In this document: piece by piece, positions 15,650 through 24,411 of the stretch
Layout of the letters: every line of letters starts with the position of its first letter
How positions within the stretch are numbered: position 1 is the stretch's first letter
From: Candidatus Limivivens intestinipullorum
Lineage (GTDB): Bacteria; Bacillota; Clostridia; Lachnospirales; Lachnospiraceae
Reading direction: 5' to 3'
NCBI GenBank assembly: GCA_018711185.1
Contig: DVIQ01000113.1
Coordinates: 1-43,429 of the forward strand
Length of the DNA: 43,429 nucleotides
The notes under the pieces: model-generated
The model's database searches: none
Told to the model about the DNA's origin: nothing
Seen by the model: the letters and a program-made list of their open reading frames with translations, nothing else
Translations under genes and position numbers: made by a program

Positions 15650-17482
15650 ATGAAAGGGAAAACAAAAGGAGCCGGTCAGATAATCGGAAATCTGTTTTAC
15701 TGGCTCCGGGTTCTTTACCGGGATTCGCCCGGGTATGTGCTGCTTTACCTGGTGGGCGCGCCGCTGGCCATCGGCATTTCGTGGCTGGGAGCTTATATGC
15801 CGTCGGTGTTGGTGGCGGATATTACCGCCGGGGAAGCGGCTTTCGTGACGTTTCGGAATCTGGCTCTGCTGGGCGGGGCGCTGACCCTTCTCTATGGGGC
15901 GCAGCGCTGGGCCCAGGAGACCCGGAAGCGGAAAGAAAAACGGATCTGCGGCGGGCATTCGATGAGGCTTATCAAGGAGACCTTGAACGCGGAATACCGG
16001 AATACGGAGCGGCCGGATTTTCATACGGAATTTATGAAGCTTCAGGAGCTCCACCTCTGGTCGGGGGACCTGACGGACCGGTTTTTGACCAGCATGGCTT
16101 CCGGGCTGGAGGGGATCGCGGGACTGCTCCTCTATGCCGGGATGCTCTCCGGACTTTCGCCGTGGATTCTGGTTCTGATTGTGGTATCCGCGGTGGTAAG
16201 CTCCCTGGTGGGAGCCTGGTGCAACCGCTGGGACAGCAAAAACCGTCATAAATGGTGGGCGCTGGATCTGAAAATGGAGTATCTGGCCCAGAATATGAGC
16301 TCCTATCAGTCCGCGAAGGACGTGCATCTCTATTCCATGGCCCCGTGGCTGCGGAAGCTGTACGACCGGGAGCTGAAGGAACGTATGCGCTATACGGCCA
16401 GGCTTATGGCCAATTTCTATGTCTGGGGCGTGTCGTACAGCGCGGCGGCCATGATCTGCGAGGGCGCGTCGTATCTGTACCTGATTTACTGTGTCTGTAC
16501 CGGACAGATGAGCGCTGCGGATTTTGTCCTCTATGTGGGGATTCTCATGGGTTTTACCAACTGGTGCTATTCCCTTGAGGATTCTTTTAAGTCGCTTCAC
16601 GAGATTGCCCTGTATGTGGAAGAGGATCGGAAGTTCAGAGGGAAGCTTGAGAGGGAAAAAGAAGAGGAGAAGGAGGCGCTGGTTTTGGAAAAAGGGCATA
16701 TCCCGGAAATTGTTTTCCGGGATGTGACGTTCCGGTATGAGGGAGCGAAGGAGCCGGTGATCAAACACCTGAATCTGACCATGAAGCCGGGGGAGAATCT
16801 GGCCCTGGTGGGATTAAACGGCGCGGGAAAGACGACCTTTATCAAACTTTTGTGCGGTTTTTATGATCCCACAGAGGGAGAAATTCTGGTGGACGGCGTA
16901 AACCGGAGCAGATATACGAAGGAATCCTGGATTCGCTGTTTTTCCGGTGTGTTCCAGGAGACGGGACTCTTTCCCCTTACCCTGAGGGAAAACCTGATGC
17001 CCGAAGGGAAGGAAGATTCCAGGCGCGTGAAGGAATGTCTGGAGCTTGCGGATTTGAAGGAGAAGCTTGAAAAGCTGCCGGAAGGACTGGATACGCTGTT
17101 CGGAGCGGGCGTCCTGGAAGGGGCGGCGGATTTTTCCGGGGGAGAGGTTCAGAAGCTGATGCTGGCAAGGGCGCTGTATAAGCAGGCGCCGTTTCTGGTG
17201 CTGGACGAGCCCACGGCGGCCCTGGATCCGCTGGCGGAAAGTGAATTATATGAAAAATATTACCGGCTTTCCAAGGAGAAAACCACGGTCTTTATCTCGC
17301 ACAGACTGGCGAGCACCCGGTTCTGCGACCGGATTCTGCTTTTGGAGAATGGAAAAGTGACGGAATCGGGCACCCACCGGGAGCTCATGGAGAAGCAGGG
17401 AAGCTACGCGGCCATGTACCGGCTGCAGAGTAAATATTATCAGCAGGCGGAGGCCGGACTGGAAGGGGATATGGAGCTGTGA
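15650..17482 (+). CDS. ABC exporter half-transporter, first subunit (pair 2)
   Basis: A 610-residue paralogue of the gene at 3095, with the same architecture: membrane domain about residues 25-330 and ATPase domain 350-590. Walker A GLNGAGKTT is near 387, signature FSGGEVQ near 496, Walker B FLVLDEPTAALD near 514 and H-loop ISHRLAS near 548. Long stretches are near-identical to the paralogue (KPGENLALVGLNGAGKTTF, LLCGFYDPT). The ATG at 15650 is chosen because GAGGAGG lies just upstream; an in-frame upstream extension to 15500 would be encoded by the tandem repeats and is rejected. It overlaps the next gene by GTGA. The substrate is unknown. Its upstream region carries a putative ECF promoter. 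Confidence 0.92.
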   Translation: MKGKTKGAGQIIGNLFYWLRVLYRDSPGYVLLYLVGAPLAIGISWLGAYMPSVLVADITAGEAAFVTFRNLALLGGALTLLYGAQRWAQETRKRKEKRICGGHSMRLIKETLNAEYRNTERPDFHTEFMKLQELHLWSGDLTDRFLTSMASGLEGIAGLLLYAGMLSGLSPWILVLIVVSAVVSSLVGAWCNRWDSKNRHKWWALDLKMEYLAQNMSSYQSAKDVHLYSMAPWLRKLYDRELKERMRYTARLMANFYVWGVSYSAAAMICEGASYLYLIYCVCTGQMSAADFVLYVGILMGFTNWCYSLEDSFKSLHEIALYVEEDRKFRGKLEREKEEEKEALVLEKGHIPEIVFRDVTFRYEGAKEPVIKHLNLTMKPGENLALVGLNGAGKTTFIKLLCGFYDPTEGEILVDGVNRSRYTKESWIRCFSGVFQETGLFPLTLRENLMPEGKEDSRRVKECLELADLKEKLEKLPEGLDTLFGAGVLEGAADFSGGEVQKLMLARALYKQAPFLVLDEPTAALDPLAESELYEKYYRLSKEKTTVFISHRLASTRFCDRILLLENGKVTESGTHRELMEKQGSYAAMYRLQSKYYQQAEAGLEGDMEL

Positions 17483-19320
17483 AGAAAAAATGGAAAGTAT
17501 TTGTCAGAGCGGTGTGTTTTGTGGCCAGGGATATTCCCGCCATCTGGCCCCTGGCGGCTTTGACGGCCGTGACGGAGGCGGCGGGCCCTTATATTGAAAT
17601 CTTTTTGTCAGCGGCGATTTTGTCGGAGCTGGCCAGCGAATCCAGAAGCATGGAGCATCTGTTTTTCCTGGCGGTGCTGATGGCGGGACTGAACTTTCTG
17701 GCAAGTGCCTTTAGCAGGTTCTGCGGCTATGCGCTGGAGACGCTGCGGTATCTTCTTATGCAGCATTTGGATGAAGCGGTGGCAGACAAGGCATGGAGGA
17801 TGGACTACAAGCTTCTTGGTGATTCCAAGGTACACGGGCAGAAGAAAACCATCAATAACTGGCTGTATGATCACGGAATGGTGGCTATGGTGATTCAGTT
17901 TCAAACGCTGCTTCAGGCCCTGGTCACCATCGGCATATCCATTGCCCTGACGGTGGAATTTTTCCGGGCCAGGGCCCAGGGAGACGGCGGGCTTGCGCGG
18001 TTTTTGAACCATTGGAGTTTCCCTGTGCTGTTTCTGGTGCTGTTCGCGCTGGCGATCCTTTATAATAACTGGGCCGAAGGAAAGACACAGAAGAGACAGT
18101 ACCGGTTTACCAAGGACATGGAGGGCTATTCCAACCAGAGGACCGAGCTTATGAAGGCTTGCTGTGCGGAATACCACCGGGGAAAGGACGTCCGCGTTTT
18201 TCATGAACAGAAGATGCTTCTGGGAAAATTTGAGCGTTTAAACGATACCATTGCCGGCTTATGGGAGAAAGCCAGCGCGTCTTTTCGGAGGCTGGGCGTG
18301 TCCTCGGTGCTGGTTTCCAGGCTTTTTAACCTGTTCGTCTATCTGGCGGTGGGACTGAAAGCGGTGTGCCGGGCCTTTGACGTGGGAAACCTTCTGAAAT
18401 ATACCGGAATGGTGACGCAGCTTGGAGAAGGGGTGACCGGACTGTTTAACACGGCCAGAGCCGCCTTTGAAAATATCCGGTATCTGGAAGACTATTTTGC
18501 CTATCAGGATATGCCCAACCGCACTGCCGACGCGGTGCGTCCCGTCAGCTCGGATATACGGGACAACTATGAGTTTGAATTTCGCCATGTAACCTTTACC
18601 TATCCCGGCGCCGCTGTTCCAAGCCTTACGGACGTAAGCTGCCGTTTTGGAAAAGGGGAGAAGATCGCCGTGGTGGGCCGGAACGGTTCCGGAAAAACCA
18701 CCCTGATTAAGCTTTTGTGCCGTCTGTACGATCCCCAGGAGGGACAGATCCTGTTGAACGGCGTGGATATCCGGGAATATCGCTATGAGGAATATTTGAA
18801 ATTTTTCTCCACGGTTTTCCAGGATTACTGTATTTTTGCCTTTACCCTTGGGGAAAATGTGGCGGCGGAGAGTGAATATGACCGGAAAAAGGCTGTGAGA
18901 GCGCTGGAAGGCGCAGGCTTCGGGCCGAGATTTCGCACCCTGAAGGACGGACTGGATACGCAGCTTTTCAAGAATTTCTCCGAGGATGGGGTGGAGCTGT
19001 CCGGCGGCGAAGGGCAGAAGGTGGCCATTGCCAGGTGTCTCTATAAAGACGCGCCCCACGCGATGCTGGATGAGCCCACGGCGGCCCTGGACCCGGTGGC
19101 GGAGGCGGATATCTACCAGCGGATGAACCAGTTTATCCGGGGAAAGGGGGCCATCTATATTTCCCACCGCCTTTCAAGCTGCCATTTCTGCAGCCGGATT
19201 CTGGTGTTTGAAGGAGGAAAGCTGGAGGAGCAGGGAACCCATGAAGCCCTTTTGGAGGCGCGGGGACTTTATTATAAGCTGTGGCACGCTCAGGCGAAGT
19301 ATTATCAGGAGGAGGCCTGA
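17479..19320 (+). CDS. ABC exporter half-transporter, second subunit (pair 2)
   Basis: A 613-residue partner subunit with a GTG start overlapping the previous stop. The membrane domain covers about residues 15-335. Walker A GRNGSGKTT is near 400, signature LSGGEGQ near 506, Walker B MLDEPTAALD near 528 and H-loop ISHRLSS near 558. It ends YYQEEA, the natural C-terminus of this family compared with the repeat-extended paralogue at 4930. Sequence blocks such as RLYDPQEGQILLNGVDIREY are identical between the two second subunits, showing a whole-operon duplication. It heterodimerises with the product of 15650; the exported compound is unknown. Confidence 0.92.
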   Translation: MKKKWKVFVRAVCFVARDIPAIWPLAALTAVTEAAGPYIEIFLSAAILSELASESRSMEHLFFLAVLMAGLNFLASAFSRFCGYALETLRYLLMQHLDEAVADKAWRMDYKLLGDSKVHGQKKTINNWLYDHGMVAMVIQFQTLLQALVTIGISIALTVEFFRARAQGDGGLARFLNHWSFPVLFLVLFALAILYNNWAEGKTQKRQYRFTKDMEGYSNQRTELMKACCAEYHRGKDVRVFHEQKMLLGKFERLNDTIAGLWEKASASFRRLGVSSVLVSRLFNLFVYLAVGLKAVCRAFDVGNLLKYTGMVTQLGEGVTGLFNTARAAFENIRYLEDYFAYQDMPNRTADAVRPVSSDIRDNYEFEFRHVTFTYPGAAVPSLTDVSCRFGKGEKIAVVGRNGSGKTTLIKLLCRLYDPQEGQILLNGVDIREYRYEEYLKFFSTVFQDYCIFAFTLGENVAAESEYDRKKAVRALEGAGFGPRFRTLKDGLDTQLFKNFSEDGVELSGGEGQKVAIARCLYKDAPHAMLDEPTAALDPVAEADIYQRMNQFIRGKGAIYISHRLSSCHFCSRILVFEGGKLEEQGTHEALLEARGLYYKLWHAQAKYYQEEA

Positions 19321-19712
19321 GCAGGGACAGAGAAAAGTGAAGAGAAGTGAAAGGAAATGAAGAGAAGCCCTTCGGCATGTCCGGAGAGCTTTTCTTGTTT
19401 AAACGAAACAGGAGGGCATCCGCTGTATGGGAAACGCGTACGCAATTATTCTTTGGGAACGCGGCTTCCGGCAGCCGAGCGTGCTTGCTGATTGCGTGCT
19501 CGTATTTATGCGGCCGCAAACGCCGGTTGTTCGCGGCGTGAGATGATGAATGAAACCGGCGGTATTCTTGATGCGGGCGCTGCGTTCTGGTATAATCAGG
19601 GAGAAACATCGCAGAAGTCCAGCCATGCAGATCGATTCCGGGCTTCCGTACAGGAAAAGCGGTTTGTGCCGGGACAGATACCCGCGTGGATTTTTCGTGA
19701 AGGAGAAGAAGA
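19321..19712. other. Intergenic region with a promoter for the nucleotidyltransferase
   Basis: No gene is supported. Short frames lack family features. It holds a GC-rich hairpin region near 19460-19480 and the promoter at 19568-19596. Confidence 0.55.
19568..19596 (+). promoter_or_regulatory. Promoter of the nucleotidyltransferase gene
   Basis: TTGATG (19568-19573) and TATAAT (19591-19596) with a 17-bp spacer, about 115 bp before the start codon. Confidence 0.55.
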
Positions 19713-20384
19713 ATGAATTTTTCAATCGACAACTGGATGGAACTTTATCGCCGCGGGGTGGAGTCCTGTTTTGGCGGGCGAATCTGGTTCCTGGGACTCC
19801 AGGGAAGCTATGGGCGCGGAGAGGCCACAGTGGACAGCGATATTGACGTGGTTTTGATTTTGGATCAGGTATCCCCGGAGGATCTGCGGGAATACAGCCG
19901 CCTTCTGGACACGCTTCCAAACAGGGAAAAGATCTGCGGCTTTGTATCGGGAAAGAAAGAACTCTTATGCTGGGAACCATCGGATCTCTTCCAGTTCTGC
20001 TATGACACCACGCCGGTGACGGGCTCCCTGGAACCGCTTTTTGAGCGGATTTCTAGGGAGGATGTGATCCGGGCGGTCCGTATCGGGGCGTGCAATGTCT
20101 ATCACATGTGCGCGCATAACCTGGTGCATGAAAAGAGCGGGGATATTCTGAAGGGACTGTATAAATCCGCGACATTTACTCTGCAGGCCATCGGATTTCT
20201 TGAGACGGGAAGTTACCAGAAACGGAAGGAACGGCTGGGAGCATCTCTGCCGGAGAGCGACCGCCGGCTTCTGGAGACCGGCATGGAGCTGAAAGGGCGA
20301 GAGCAGGTTTCGGGGGAGGAGTTTGACAGGCTTTCCGGGATGCTGCTTAGCTGGGCTTCCGGGTGGATTCGACGCACAATGTAA
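19713..20384 (+). CDS. Nucleotidyltransferase-domain protein
   Basis: A 223-residue protein with an N-terminal NTP-transferase fold. GLQGSYGRGEATVDSDIDVV (about residues 28-47) carries the GS motif and two metal-binding aspartates. The C-terminal half is helical (residues about 110-220), the layout of kanamycin/aminoglycoside nucleotidyltransferases and of MNT-HEPN fusions. It could adenylylate a small molecule or a protein; the sequence does not decide. A GGAG site lies 7 bp before the ATG. It follows the second exporter pair, as an MNT gene follows the first. The stop is close upstream of the ceramidase-like gene (46-bp gap), so the two may be cotranscribed. Confidence 0.82.
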   Translation: MNFSIDNWMELYRRGVESCFGGRIWFLGLQGSYGRGEATVDSDIDVVLILDQVSPEDLREYSRLLDTLPNREKICGFVSGKKELLCWEPSDLFQFCYDTTPVTGSLEPLFERISREDVIRAVRIGACNVYHMCAHNLVHEKSGDILKGLYKSATFTLQAIGFLETGSYQKRKERLGASLPESDRRLLETGMELKGREQVSGEEFDRLSGMLLSWASGWIRRTM

Positions 20385-20430
20385 AACCGTAGGCAGAAGG
20401 AGAAAAACGGGGAATCTGGGAGGTGTGACT

Positions 20431-21696
20431 ATGGATTTAATAATGGGCTGTTCAGAAATTGATATTACACCTGCTAATCCGGTACAAATAGTAGGATTTA
20501 ACCGCGGCGATAATACTTCACAGGGCATCCGGGATCCATTATATGCGCAGGCAAGCGTATGGAAGATACAAGAAGATATATGCTGCCTCATTTCTATTGA
20601 CCATATTGGATTTTCGAAAGAGTATGCGGATGAACTGCGAACAGAAATCGGAAAAATAATTTTAGCAACAAAAGAAAAAGTAATGCTGTGTTTTTCCCAT
20701 ACGCATTCAGCTCCTGATGAAGAGATTGAAACAGAATATCGAAAAGATCTATTTATAAAAATAGGGCACTGTGTCAAAGAAGCAATGAAAAATATGCATG
20801 CGGTATATGTCGGATGGGGAAATGCGTTTGCGGATATTGGATTTAACCGCAGAAAAGGAAATAACGCGCTGGATAGAAGAGTCGGCATTTTGAAAGTGAC
20901 AGACGCGATCAGCGGGGAATTGCGTCTCATTCTGCTGAGGCTGACAGCGCATGCAAATGTGTTAAAAAGAGACAATTACTTCATCTCAGCGGACTATTTT
21001 GGAGCGGTACGCAATGTGATGAAAAAACGATATGGCTGTCTGGTAATGCTTACGCAGGGAGCTGCGGGGAATGTGGCGCCCGTGTATGTCTGTTCTGATT
21101 TGGTTCTTCCGGATGCCTGCGATGAGCGTATAATCCGTTCCAAGACAGCTTTGGATGATATGGCGAATGAGGTGGAAAGGCAAGTCCGAAAGGTATTTAA
21201 GGATATTGCGGTGAAACCCGTCTATAAAGTTTCCATGTACAGTAAGAAGCAGAATTTGTATTCAGAAGTTCCCGAATACAAAAAGGCTCAGGAAATAGCG
21301 GAAGAAGCATACCAAAAAGCGGGCATTGATGGAAATGACTGGCTTAAAGAGATCAAAAGACTGCGGATGAATCAGATCAAGGAGCAGAAAGAGGAGATCG
21401 AAGTTCAGTTTTTTCAGTTAAATGAGGGCTGTTTATGTGGCGCAGCAAATGAATTTATGTGTGAGATTGCTTTAAATATTTGGGAAAAAACGCGGAATGG
21501 GTATTGCTATTTTGGAGGATATACAAATGGCTGTACGGGATACTTCCCAACGGAAGAAGAATTTGACGAGGGCGGATATGAGGTCTACTGGTCCATGCTG
21601 ATATATTTCCGGTATTATGGCAGGGTATTCCCGCTAAATAGGGCGTCTGCCTCCAGAATAATTGATTTTGCAGTAAACAATTTTAGAAACGAATGA
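20431..21696 (+). CDS. Neutral/alkaline ceramidase-like protein
   Basis: A 421-residue protein of the neutral ceramidase N-terminal family (PF04734). It has the opening CSEIDITPANP and a zinc-ligand motif SHTHSAPD near residue 89. At the position of the catalytic serine motif (GDVSPN in ceramidases) it reads GAAGNVAPVY, with alanine in place of serine. The enzyme may therefore be a hydrolase of different specificity or inactive. It lacks a signal peptide, so it is likely cytosolic. The start at 20431 follows GGGAGGTG; a longer in-frame reading inside the preceding gene is rejected. It is more A+T-rich than the genes before it. Confidence 0.8.
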   Translation: MDLIMGCSEIDITPANPVQIVGFNRGDNTSQGIRDPLYAQASVWKIQEDICCLISIDHIGFSKEYADELRTEIGKIILATKEKVMLCFSHTHSAPDEEIETEYRKDLFIKIGHCVKEAMKNMHAVYVGWGNAFADIGFNRRKGNNALDRRVGILKVTDAISGELRLILLRLTAHANVLKRDNYFISADYFGAVRNVMKKRYGCLVMLTQGAAGNVAPVYVCSDLVLPDACDERIIRSKTALDDMANEVERQVRKVFKDIAVKPVYKVSMYSKKQNLYSEVPEYKKAQEIAEEAYQKAGIDGNDWLKEIKRLRMNQIKEQKEEIEVQFFQLNEGCLCGAANEFMCEIALNIWEKTRNGYCYFGGYTNGCTGYFPTEEEFDEGGYEVYWSMLIYFRYYGRVFPLNRASASRIIDFAVNNFRNE

Positions 21697-22070
21697 CGGG
21701 AGAAGACTTTATTAGTTGCATTTTCTGACTCTTCAAAGTCCGGTTGTTTTACTCCTTTTTCATAGAGTTGTTTTATTCGGGTAATTCCTGTGCCGAATAT
21801 TTCGAAGAATTCCGGCCGATAAAATACCTTTGCAAGATTTCTGTTTCTTAGAACGGAGAGCTTTTGGGAAAAATGCGAAGAAAATCAATTGTATTTTTTG
21901 ATTGGTTTTCTGGCTGTTTTTGGCTATTAAGTTTTAGATTCCTGCCATATCAAGGCTCTCTCAAAAATGGTGTAATTTTCTTGATAATCCTTGTTTAATT
22001 ATGCTTAAATCGCTTTTATAGAGGAAATAAGAACATTCTTACTGCGGAATTTTTATAAAGGAATGCAGAG
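21697..22070. other. AT-rich gene-free region
   Basis: No open frame, RNA gene or clear promoter was recognised between the ceramidase-like gene and the MATE remnant. Confidence 0.6.
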
Positions 22071-22218
22071 ATCAGCCCCACAAAGATAATCCTGCGGTAA
22101 ATGGCGGAGCTGACGGCACCTGCGACAGCTCCGGGATCGCTGGGCGAAGAGCCGCACGACGGTATCTGCTACGGAAAAGCCAAGGTTGCCCACAAGAGAG
22201 GTGCTGATCTGCCGTTCA
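22071..22218 (-). pseudogene. Degenerate fragment of a MATE efflux gene
   Basis: The plus strand runs parallel to bases 23798-23960 inside the intact MATE gene. Both begin ATCAGCCCCACAAAGATAAT and both end with GGTGCTGATCTGCCGTTCA, with substitutions and about 16 bases of deletion between. It therefore encodes a broken piece of the MATE segment around residues 85-140. No frame survives. It marks an old duplication or recombination about 1.7 kb from its parent. Confidence 0.85.
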
Positions 22219-22232
22219 GGCGGCTTCTGAGG

Positions 22233-22424
22233 TTAAAACTGCTTCAAAATATCATGATGACCTACATCCAAAAGGATGATCAGTTTGTCACCTTCATAGA
22301 ACCATATGATGCGGATATCCATGTTGATACTGCACTCAAACAGGTCGGCGGTTCCCTGAATGCGCTTTGTACGCAAAGAGGGATGGGAAGGATTCTCAGC
22401 CAGAAGAAGAAAAATGCCATCAAT
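22233..22424 (-). pseudogene. RelE-type toxin, N-terminally deleted
   Basis: The readable part runs IDGIFLLLAENPSHPSLRTK, then an IQGT-ADLFECSINMDIRIIWFY block, and ends VGHHDILKQF, matching the C-terminal two thirds of RelE/YafQ-like mRNA interferases. About 25-30 N-terminal residues of the usual toxin are missing. The homology starts exactly at the antitoxin stop codon, and no start codon or ribosome site fits. Probably an inactive toxin left by a small deletion. Confidence 0.75.
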
Positions 22425-22680
22425 CAGACTCCAATTTTTCGAAGAGGGCGTCAACATTGTCAAAGACAGGCTGCTGGCCGGAAGCAATCTTTGCTTTTAC
22501 ATCACTGATCTCTTCCTTGAGATCTTCCAGGTACTTTTTCGGATACACTGCTACAGGTATGATGCAGATGGAACCGTCCTGCTCGAAAATGTCCAGTTTA
22601 TCGCCTTCGGAAAGTCCAAGCTTTGTGATGATTTCTTTCGGAATTGTGACCTGTGATTTCTGGCGTAATTCAGCTAGCAT
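22420..22680 (-). CDS. AbrB/MazE-type antitoxin
   Basis: An 86-residue protein with an AbrB swapped-hairpin N-terminus (LRQKSQVTIPKEIITKLGLS, then EGDKLDIFEQDG) and a charged C-terminal tail that would bind the toxin. The start at 22680 follows AGGAGATGATGCT; a longer frame upstream has no ribosome site. Antitoxins of this type bind their own promoter as dimers and repress it. The toxin downstream is truncated, so this looks like an orphaned antitoxin. Confidence 0.85.
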   Translation of the reverse strand: MLAELRQKSQVTIPKEIITKLGLSEGDKLDIFEQDGSICIIPVAVYPKKYLEDLKEEISDVKAKIASGQQPVFDNVDALFEKLESD

Positions 22681-22884
22681 AGCATCATCTCCTTTTTGGA
22701 ATGTAAGAAAATAAGAATTTCTTATTTTCTTATTTGTATTATATTCGTTTTCCGGAGACTGCGCAAGGGGAGAAATCTTCAGAAATACCACACATATCAA
22801 AATTATTCTGTTGCCAGTGCGGACGCGCCAACAAAAGGCCAGATTTTCCGGCACGGCGAAAAGCTCATCAAAAAAGCGATAAAA

Positions 22885-24225
22885 TCACAGATACTGTTTC
22901 TCCTTCCTCCACCTGACAAGAAACATAGGAATCTGAAACGCCAGCATGGCCACCCATCCAACAAAATTTGCCCAGGCAAGCCGGTCAAAGCCTCCGTGAA
23001 GAATGTGAATCATGACCCAGGCGCCCAGAAAGCGGGCGGACATGTTCAGGATAGTGCTGACCAGCGTCACTTTTAAGTCGCCCAGGCCGCGGAAAAAGCC
23101 CTGGATGATGTTGGTGGCGGCGGGCATGACGTACATGATGGAGATGAGAGATAAATAGGATACGCCCAGATTTACCACTTCCTCGGAGTCCGTTCCCACA
23201 AACAGGCCCATAATGGGACGCGCGAATACGAAGACCAGAACCGACACCACCGCGGTGTAGATCAGCTCCAGGAGGATGGAGCAAAGGAAGCCTTTTTCCA
23301 TCCTGGCAATTTTGCCGGCGCCCCGGTTCTGGGCCATGAAGGTGGTGGAGGCGTGGGCGATGTTCTGCTGAGGCGTCATGGCGAAATCGTCTACCCGGTT
23401 GATGGCCGTAAAGGCGGCGATGAAGGAAACGCCCTGGACGTTTACAATGGTCTGAACACAGATTTTGCCGAGCTGGACGCACATCTGCTGAAGGGCGCTG
23501 GTGATGCCGTAGGTGAAGGTCCGCCAGAGAATGGAGGAGTCAAAGACCCTCCATTTTTTGCCAAGGCACAGCAGGGGAACCTTCTTTTTTATGTAGACCG
23601 CGCAGCACAGGCAGCAGAGGGCTTCGCTGAGCATGGTAGCCAGGGCGCTTCCGGGCACGCCCCATTTGAGAACCACCACAAAGAACAGGTCGCCCACAAC
23701 GTTCAGCAGCGCGCTGATAATCAAAAAGTAGAGGGGAACCCGGCTGTCGCCCAGAGCCCGGAGCGTGTTGGAAAAAAAGTTGTAGATAAAGGTAAAAATC
23801 AGCCCCACAAAGATAATCCTAAGGTAGGAGGCGGCGGAGCCGATGATGTCTTCCGGCACCTGCAGCAGCTCCAGGATCGGATGGGCGAAAAGCAGCAGCA
23901 GGATTGTAACCGCCACGGAGAAGGCAAGACCGCCCAGGAGGGAGGTGCTGATCTGCCGTTCAAGCTGTTCCTGCTTTTTGGCCCCGTACAGCGTGCTCAT
24001 AAGAATGCCGGCGCCCATGCACATGCCGCTGATAAACAGGATCACCATATTCATGATCGGCCCTGCGGTTCCCACTGCCGCCAGAGCGTCGTCGCCGACA
24101 AATTTTCCTACGATTACCGAATCGGCCGCGTTGTAAGTAAGCTGGAAGAGGTTTCCGAGAACAAGGGGAATGGTAAATTCCGTAAGCTGTGGGATGATGC
24201 GGCCATGGGTCATATCGGTTGTCAT
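22885..24225 (-). CDS. MATE family efflux transporter
   Basis: A 446-residue integral membrane protein with the twelve-helix MATE layout. It begins with LTEFTIPLVLGNLFQLTYNAADSVIVGK (first helix and the Asn/Asp-rich entry), has the internal repeat start VRLGKICVQ-like region in the second half, and ends RWRKEKQYL. MATE pumps exchange cationic drugs or metabolites for sodium or protons. It is complete and probably monocistronic. The start follows AAAGGAC at modest distance. A decayed fragment of a similar gene lies at 22071-22218. The substrate is unknown. Confidence 0.9.
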   Translation of the reverse strand: MTTDMTHGRIIPQLTEFTIPLVLGNLFQLTYNAADSVIVGKFVGDDALAAVGTAGPIMNMVILFISGMCMGAGILMSTLYGAKKQEQLERQISTSLLGGLAFSVAVTILLLLFAHPILELLQVPEDIIGSAASYLRIIFVGLIFTFIYNFFSNTLRALGDSRVPLYFLIISALLNVVGDLFFVVVLKWGVPGSALATMLSEALCCLCCAVYIKKKVPLLCLGKKWRVFDSSILWRTFTYGITSALQQMCVQLGKICVQTIVNVQGVSFIAAFTAINRVDDFAMTPQQNIAHASTTFMAQNRGAGKIARMEKGFLCSILLELIYTAVVSVLVFVFARPIMGLFVGTDSEEVVNLGVSYLSLISIMYVMPAATNIIQGFFRGLGDLKVTLVSTILNMSARFLGAWVMIHILHGGFDRLAWANFVGWVAMLAFQIPMFLVRWRKEKQYL

Positions 24226-24411
24226 TGTGTTTTCGTCCTTTCTGTTTCGTATTTTTCTGTTTCAGATGAATTTTTTTCACGGTGCGTTTGCCAAGCGGAT
24301 AATCGCAATACAGCAGGTGTTTGCGGCTGCTGCAGATAGTAACGGGCCGCGTCTGTTTTTCTGCTTGTTTATCGCTTAATGCAATAGAAACAGGGGACTT
24401 ACCTGATTTCG

